A DNA stretch of 11,236 nucleotides from Paracoccaceae bacterium (GTDB taxonomy: Bacteria; Pseudomonadota; Alphaproteobacteria; Rhodobacterales; Rhodobacteraceae): positions 1 to 11,236 of the forward strand of contig SLPP01000221.1 of assembly GCA_007131945.1 (NCBI GenBank). The letters are read 5' to 3'. Shown here one piece after another: positions 7,129-11,236 of the stretch. Positions within the stretch are counted from its first letter, which is position 1. Each line of letters begins with the position of its first letter. Under the pieces are notes generated by a model. It was not told the origin of the DNA. It did no database searches and saw only the letters and a list, made by a program, of their open reading frames with translations. A program made the position numbers and the translations under genes.

Positions 7129-8406
7129 ATGACCGGCAAGACCTTCGCCTTCTTCCCGGAAGCGGCCTTTGGCCCGGCGCTCAACTCGGTGGGGATCGCG
7201 CAGGCGGTCGAGGCGCGGGGCCACAGGGCGGTGTTCCTGTCCGATCCCGGCTTCGTCCCGGTCTACGAGGGCTACGGGTTCGAGGCGCACCCGGTCGCGC
7301 TTTCCGAGCCGATGGAACCCGAGGCGATGGCCAGGTTCTGGGAGGACTTCATCAACGGCCACATCCCGAACTTCCGCAAGCCGCCGATCGAGCAGATCGA
7401 CACCTATGTCAAGGATTGCTGGTCCGCCATCGTCGATTCCGCGAAATGGGCGCAGAAGGACCTGCCCGCCGTGCTGGCCCGGATCAGGCCGGACGTGATC
7501 GCGGTGGACAACGTGATCCTCTTTCCGGCGATCAAGCAGTTCGGCGTGCCCTGGGTGCGCGTCATCTCCTGCTCGGAGAACGAGATCGAGGACGAGGCGA
7601 TCCCGCCGCACCTGTCGGGCATGCCCGAGACGGACCATGCGGGCCACGCCGCCTTCCGCGCCCGCTTCAACGAGGTGATCGACCCGATCCACGCCGATTT
7701 CAACGCCTTCCTCGCCGAATGCGGCGAGGAGCCCTATCCGCTCGGCCAGTTCTGCGAGGCCTCGCCCTTCCTCAACCTGCTGCTCTATCCCGAGGCGGTG
7801 AAATTTGCCCGCAAGGTGCCGCTGACGCCGCCGCGCTACGAATACCTGGAGGGCTGCGTGCGGAAGGAAGCCGCCTACGAGTTGCCGGACTTCGCCGCCA
7901 ATGCCGACGGCCCGCTCCTCTATGTCAGCTTCGGCAGCCTCGGGGCCGGCGACACCGACCTCCTGAAGCGGATCATCGCCGCCCTGGGCCGGAGCCGGTA
8001 TCGCGCGCTGGTGAACGTGGGCGACTACATGGACGCCTATGCGGAGGTGCCGCCGAACGTGCACCTCGCCGCGTGGTTCCCGCAGCCCTCGGTCATTCCG
8101 CAGGTCGACTGCGTGATCCACCACGGCGGCAACAACTCCTTCACCGAGTGCCTCTACTTCGGCAAGCCCGCCATCGTCATGCCCTATGTCTGGGACGGCC
8201 ACGACAATGCGATGCGCATCGAGGAGACGGGCCACGGCCTGCGCTCGCCGCGCTACGACTGGAGCGAGGAGGAGCTTTTCGCCCGGATCGAGCGCTGCCT
8301 GACCGATGCGGAGATGCAGGCCCGGCTGGCCGCCACATCGGCGCGGATGCAGGCCGCGCGCGGGCCGGAAAAGGCCGCGCGCCTGCTCGAGGGGCTTGTC
8401 ACATGA
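7129..8406 (+). CDS. GT1/UGT-like glycosyltransferase lacking the usual N-terminal histidine
   Basis: A 425-residue soluble protein with the two-domain GT-B fold expected of GT1 enzymes, which transfer a sugar from a nucleotide donor to a small acceptor. The C-terminal donor domain is well marked: LLYVSFGS (263-270), AWFPQ (315-319), HHGGNNSFTE (331-340, with the donor-site HGG and E340), then GKPAIVMPYVWDGHDNA (345-361) in place of the usual P-x-x-x-DQ-x-x-NA. The N-terminal domain shows the pattern around RGH (30-32), but the catalytic His expected after Gly near residue 15 is Pro (G15-P16). The start ATG at 7129 has AGGGAG six bases upstream. The stop overlaps the cupin start (ATGA). Donor and acceptor are unknown. 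It might instead be a nucleotide-sugar-binding protein with altered chemistry. Confidence 0.9.
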   Translation: MTGKTFAFFPEAAFGPALNSVGIAQAVEARGHRAVFLSDPGFVPVYEGYGFEAHPVALSEPMEPEAMARFWEDFINGHIPNFRKPPIEQIDTYVKDCWSAIVDSAKWAQKDLPAVLARIRPDVIAVDNVILFPAIKQFGVPWVRVISCSENEIEDEAIPPHLSGMPETDHAGHAAFRARFNEVIDPIHADFNAFLAECGEEPYPLGQFCEASPFLNLLLYPEAVKFARKVPLTPPRYEYLEGCVRKEAAYELPDFAANADGPLLYVSFGSLGAGDTDLLKRIIAALGRSRYRALVNVGDYMDAYAEVPPNVHLAAWFPQPSVIPQVDCVIHHGGNNSFTECLYFGKPAIVMPYVWDGHDNAMRIEETGHGLRSPRYDWSEEELFARIERCLTDAEMQARLAATSARMQAARGPEKAARLLEGLVT

Positions 8407-8762
8407 CGGATATCGCCGCCTCGGCACCGCATCTCCACGCCGCGATCGGTTTCGACGATCTCGTGGACTGGGGCCCCATCCCGACCATGATCGAGGGCGA
8501 GAGCCGGACTTCCGGAAGGCTCCTGCACAGGGGGCCGGACGGCGAAAGCGAATGCGGCCTCTGGGTCTGCACGCCCGGCAGGTGGCACTGCCACGTCACC
8601 CGCGACGAGTTCTGCCACTTCCTTGCCGGCCGCTGCACCTATGTACACGAATCCGGCGAGGTGATCGAGATCTCGCCTGACACGGCGGCCTTCTTCCCCA
8701 GGGACTGGAAAGGCGTCTGCACCGTCCACGAGACGGTCCGCAAGGTCTACATGATCCGATGA
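8403..8762 (+). CDS. Small cupin-domain protein, DUF861/EutQ-like
   Basis: A 119-residue single-domain cupin. The first cupin motif is H62-x-H64-x4-E69-x6-G76 (HCHVTRDEFCHFLAG), a complete metal-binding set. The DEFCHFLAG text and WVCTPGR (54-60) point to the DUF861 group, which includes EutQ and (S)-ureidoglycine aminohydrolase-like proteins. The second motif reads FFPRDWKGVCTVHETVRK (97-114), as in DUF861, and lacks the fourth ligand histidine at the canonical spot. It starts with ATG inside the glycosyltransferase stop (ATGA) and ends with a stop that overlaps the aldehyde dehydrogenase start, so it is translationally coupled on both sides. Such cupins often sit beside aldehyde dehydrogenases in amine-catabolic clusters, but no substrate can be assigned here. 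It could be an enzyme or a ligand-binding protein. Confidence 0.88.
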   Translation: MTDIAASAPHLHAAIGFDDLVDWGPIPTMIEGESRTSGRLLHRGPDGESECGLWVCTPGRWHCHVTRDEFCHFLAGRCTYVHESGEVIEISPDTAAFFPRDWKGVCTVHETVRKVYMIR

Positions 8763-10270
8763 CCTTCGCCCCCGACACGCCGTCGCTCTACCTCGCGCCG
8801 GGGTATCGCGCCATGTCCGGCCCGCCGCGGGACGTCGTGGATCCGGCACTGCTGACCCCGGTCGGCCGCCGGGCCGAGGCGACGGCGGCCGAGACCGAGG
8901 CGGTTCTCGCGGCGCTGAACGCGGCGCAGCGCGCGTGGCGGCGGCTCGACGCGAAGGCCCGTGCGGGGCATCTGCACCGGATCGCCAGCAACATCGAGGC
9001 GGCGGATTTCACCGGATGCGCCGCGCTGATGACGCGCGAGATGGGCAAGCCCTATCCGGAGGCGATCGGCGAGCTGGCGAATTGCGCGGGCGTGTTCCGC
9101 TATTACGCCGAGATGGCGCGCGACGAGGCCGGCAAGGTGGCGGGCAGCACGCAGGCCGGCAGCTTCCAGTATGCGCGCTACGAGCCTCTCGGCGTGTCCG
9201 TCCACATCATGCCCTACAATTTCCCCGTGCTGCTGATGTGCTGGACGGTCGCGGCCTCGCTCGCCGCCGGCAATGCCTGCGTCGTCAAGCCCGCCCCGGC
9301 GACCACGCTCTCGACGCTCGACTTCGCGCGGGTGTTCTCGGACCTGCCCGGCCCGCTGGTCGCGGTCCTGCCCGGTGGGGCCGGGACCGGGCGCGCGCTG
9401 ATCGAAAGCCCGCATACCCATGCGGTGGCCTTCACCGGATCGGTCGCGGCGGCGAGGGCGGTCGGGGAAACGGCGGCGCGGCAGATAAAACCCGCCGTGA
9501 TCGAGGCGGGCGGATCGGACCCGTTCATCGTCTGCGACAGCGCACCCCTCGACGTGGCCGCGGCGGGTGCGGTGACGGCGGCCTTCCACCTCTCGGGCCA
9601 GGTCTGCACCTCGGCCGAGCGCTTCTACGTGGTCGATGCCGTCCATGACGTCTTCGTCGCCGAGTTCGTCCGTCGCACCGAGGCGTTGCGCATCGGCCAC
9701 GGGCTCGACCGGGCCGAGATCGGGCCGCTCGTCTCCGAGGCGGCGCGGGCAAGGGTGATGCGCCTCGTAGACGACGCGGTCGCGCGGGGCGCGCGGGTGG
9801 AAACGGGTGGCTGCATCCCCGCGGCCGGCCCGGGGTGGTTCTATGCCCCGACCATCCTGACCGGGGTCACGTCGGAGATGGCCATCGCGGGCGAGGAATG
9901 CTTCGGCCCCGTCGCCGCCATCACCCGCGTGACGGACATCGACGCCGCGATCCGGGCCGCCAATGACAGCCCCTTCGGCCTCGGCGCCTCGATCTTCACC
10001 ACCCGGCTCGACGAGGCGATGCGCGCCGCCGAGGAGATCGAGTCCGGCATGGTCTGGGTCAACAACCCGCTGATCGACAACGATGCGCTGCCCTTCGGCG
10101 GCTGGAAGGCCTCGGGTCTCGGCCGCGAACTCGGCCGGCAGGGGCTCGAGGCCTTCCGGCGCACGAAGATGGTGGTGATCGACGCCGCGCCGCGCCTGCA
10201 GGACTGGTGGTATCCCTATCCCGACGACTGGTTCTTCGATGCCTGCGGCGGCGGGCGCAAGCATGTGTAG
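8759..10270 (+). CDS. NAD(P)-dependent aldehyde dehydrogenase family protein
   Basis: A 503-residue cytoplasmic aldehyde dehydrogenase that oxidises an aldehyde to the carboxylic acid. All active-site elements are present: N154 in MPYNFP, K177 in VVKPAPAT (cofactor ribose), FTGS (225-228), general-base E249 in VIEAGGSDPF, catalytic nucleophile C283 in SGQVCTSAERF, and E380-C-FGPV near the cofactor. The overall pattern (REMGKP, PFGGWKASGLGRE) resembles the succinate-semialdehyde/short-chain group, but the substrate cannot be told. Length is about 20 residues over the usual 480, because of a C-terminal tail rich in W, Y and D (DWWYPYPDDWFFD, 482-494). ATG at 8759 overlaps the cupin stop by four bases. 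It is the last gene of the operon; a GC hairpin follows 43 nt after the stop. It may process a product linked to the two genes before it. Confidence 0.95.
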   Translation: MTFAPDTPSLYLAPGYRAMSGPPRDVVDPALLTPVGRRAEATAAETEAVLAALNAAQRAWRRLDAKARAGHLHRIASNIEAADFTGCAALMTREMGKPYPEAIGELANCAGVFRYYAEMARDEAGKVAGSTQAGSFQYARYEPLGVSVHIMPYNFPVLLMCWTVAASLAAGNACVVKPAPATTLSTLDFARVFSDLPGPLVAVLPGGAGTGRALIESPHTHAVAFTGSVAAARAVGETAARQIKPAVIEAGGSDPFIVCDSAPLDVAAAGAVTAAFHLSGQVCTSAERFYVVDAVHDVFVAEFVRRTEALRIGHGLDRAEIGPLVSEAARARVMRLVDDAVARGARVETGGCIPAAGPGWFYAPTILTGVTSEMAIAGEECFGPVAAITRVTDIDAAIRAANDSPFGLGASIFTTRLDEAMRAAEEIESGMVWVNNPLIDNDALPFGGWKASGLGRELGRQGLEAFRRTKMVVIDAAPRLQDWWYPYPDDWFFDACGGGRKHV

Positions 10271-10313
10271 ATGGCCGGTTTCGACGCCGCGATAGCATCG
10301 TGCGACGGATCGA

Positions 10314-10338
10314 GGGGGCGGCCGCGTGGAACGCCCCC
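10314..10338 (+). terminator. Possible terminator hairpin after the aldehyde dehydrogenase
   Basis: GGGGGCG (10314-10320) and CGCCCCC (10332-10338) form a perfect 7-bp stem with an 11-nt loop, 43 nt beyond the aldehyde dehydrogenase stop. There is no T-run after it, so it is not a classical intrinsic terminator. Stem-only terminators are possible in high-GC genomes. Confidence 0.35.
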
Positions 10339-10404
10339 GACGCCTGCCGGCCGCGCAGGGCGGAAAGCCGGCCTCTGCAGATGCGGCGGCGGGGGCGCGG
10401 CGCC

Positions 10405-10419
10405 CGGCGGAAGCCGCCG
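10405..10419. repeat. Small perfect hairpin with triloop
   Basis: CGGCGG (10405-10410) and CCGCCG (10414-10419) pair around the three-base loop AAG. It lies in the convergent gap and has no T-run on either strand. It may contribute to termination or be a chance GC palindrome. Confidence 0.3.
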
Positions 10420-10445
10420 CTCGATCGTGGGGCCGGCTCGGGCGG

Positions 10446-10468
10446 CGTGTCGCGTGCTTCTCGACACG
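10446..10468 (-). terminator. Possible terminator hairpin after the RND permease
   Basis: CGTGTCG (10446-10452) and CGACACG (10462-10468) form a 7-bp stem with a 9-nt loop, about 67 nt beyond the permease stop on the minus strand. No T-run follows. The stem is stronger than the surrounding sequence would give by chance, but its function is only inferred. Confidence 0.3.
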
Positions 10469-10535
10469 GCCGGGACTCGCGGCACGCCCGATCCGCTCCG
10501 GAAGACCGGAAAGGCACCGCCCGGGAACAGGTCTC

Positions 10536-11236
10536 TCATCGCGGATCCGCGACCGGTCGCGTCGTCGCGGGCTGTGCCCGGAAGCGGGGCAGCCGCTCGC
10601 CCAGCAGCAGCAGGGTGGGGGTGACGAGGAGGGTCAGCGCGGTCGCCACGGCGAGGCCGCCGACAACCGTCGCCGACAGCTCCGTCCACCACTGCGTCGA
10701 GGGGGCGCCGAACACCATGATCCGGTTCAGGAAATCCAGGTTCAGCCCGAGCACCATCGGCAGCAGGCCGAGACCCGTGGTCAGCGAGGTGAGCAGCACC
10801 GGCCGGAGCCGCTGCGCGCCGGTGCGCAGCACCGCTTCCAGCGGCGGCTCGCCGGCCCGGCGCAGGGCGTTGTAGGTGTCGATCAGCACGATGTTGTTGT
10901 TCACCACGATCCCGGCAAGCGCGATGGTGCCGACGCCGCCCATCACCACGCCGAACGGCCGTCCCGTGACCAGCAGCCCCAAGAGCACCCCGGCGGTGGA
11001 GAACAGGATCGCCGACATGACGATCAGCGCCTGGTGGAAGCTGTTGAACTGCAGCACCAGGATGATGAACATCAGCGCCGCGGCGGCGAGAAAGGCGGTG
11101 CTCAGGAAGGACTGCGCCTCGGCCTGCTCCTCGGCCTCGCCGCGGAAGGTCCAGCTGACGCTTGCGGGAAGATCGGCGCGCTCCAGCGCCGCGCCGAGCG
11201 CGGCGATGCGCTCGCTCGCCAGCCAGCCCGGGGCCA
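10536..11236 (-). CDS. RND-family efflux permease, C-terminal part (partial, N-terminus off right edge)
   Basis: C-terminal 232 residues of an RND superfamily transporter, an inner-membrane proton-driven pump that usually works with a periplasmic adaptor and outer-membrane channel. The frame is open to base 11236 and stops at 10536. A short piece of the periplasmic pore domain (residues 1-42 of the visible part, ending FRGEAEEQAEAQ) precedes membrane helices at about 45-63, 69-90, 97-120, 145-163 and 188-210. Diagnostic text is LVLQFNSFHQALIVMSAIL (59-77) and GIVVNNNIVLIDTYN (108-122), typical of the HAE-type/AcrB-like permeases with the NNNIVLID variant. The tail after the last helix is short. 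An internal ATG at 11072 is not the true start. Whole proteins of this family run to about 1000-1050 residues. The substrate is unknown, and no adaptor gene lies in the window. Confidence 0.93.
   Translation of the reverse strand, partial: APGWLASERIAALGAALERADLPASVSWTFRGEAEEQAEAQSFLSTAFLAAAALMFIILVLQFNSFHQALIVMSAILFSTAGVLLGLLVTGRPFGVVMGGVGTIALAGIVVNNNIVLIDTYNALRRAGEPPLEAVLRTGAQRLRPVLLTSLTTGLGLLPMVLGLNLDFLNRIMVFGAPSTQWWTELSATVVGGLAVATALTLLVTPTLLLLGERLPRFRAQPATTRPVADPR

Larger units (their letters stand above)
10271..10535. other. Convergent intergenic gap with hairpins
   Basis: The stretch lies between two converging genes and shows no protein with a recognisable family pattern or ribosome site. 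It contains several GC-rich inverted repeats listed as separate entries. Because it follows the 3' ends of both neighbours, transcription termination is its most likely role. Confidence 0.5.

Noticed and set aside
6733..8427. Long minus-strand frame opposite the glycosyltransferase
   Set aside because: It is a composition-driven shadow; the plus-strand frame has complete GT1 motifs and a ribosome site.
8747..10264. Long minus-strand frame opposite the aldehyde dehydrogenase
   Set aside because: No family motif, and it mirrors the catalytic gene codon for codon; the plus-strand protein has an intact active site.
10271..10624. Plus-strand frame starting immediately after the aldehyde dehydrogenase stop
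   Set aside because: Low-complexity Gly/Ala/Arg/Pro product, no family motif, and it runs antisense into the RND gene.
10216..10692. Minus-strand frame running from the permease into the convergent gap
   Set aside because: It is out of frame with the RND protein, Arg/Pro-rich, and overlaps the end of the aldehyde dehydrogenase.

Overview
This window looks like chromosomal DNA from a high-GC alphaproteobacterium. The gene style and tight translational coupling fit a Rhodobacterales-like organism, but that is inferred from general appearance and no marker gene confirms it. I see no rRNA, tRNA, CRISPR array, insertion sequence or plasmid function.

Region 1 (1-6584, minus strand) is one compact operon of eight membrane-protein genes, the last cut by the left edge. 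In transcription order they are: MnhE; MnhF; MnhG; a fusion of the MrpA C-terminal modules (MbhD/DUF4040 and MbhE) with MnhB; MnhC; an MnhD-like subunit; a second MnhD/NuoM-like subunit; and a third NuoL/HyfB-like subunit. Seven junctions overlap by 1-8 nt or are separated by 1 nt, so the set is almost certainly co-expressed as one complex. It belongs to the Mrp cation/proton antiporter family. However, its order (E-F-G-[A C-term+B]-C-D-D-D) matches the archaeal MBH/MBX membrane module rather than the classical mrpABCDEFG order. No NuoL-type MrpA N-terminal half is visible. The likely job is Na+/H+ antiport, or coupling of ion transport to a redox module that would lie left of the window.

Region 2 (about 6585-7128) is a divergent intergenic stretch with no supportable gene. 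It holds a 12-nt tandem repeat and a short inverted repeat.

Region 3 (7129-10270, plus strand) is a three-gene operon joined by two ATGA overlaps: a GT1/UGT-like glycosyltransferase, a small DUF861/EutQ-like cupin, and an NAD(P)-dependent aldehyde dehydrogenase with an intact active site. I do not recognise this trio as a named pathway. The glycosyltransferase appears to lack the usual N-terminal catalytic histidine.

Region 4 (10271-10535) is a convergent intergenic gap with GC-rich hairpins that may act as terminators. Region 5 (10536-11236, minus strand) is the C-terminal part of an RND-family efflux permease, cut by the right edge.
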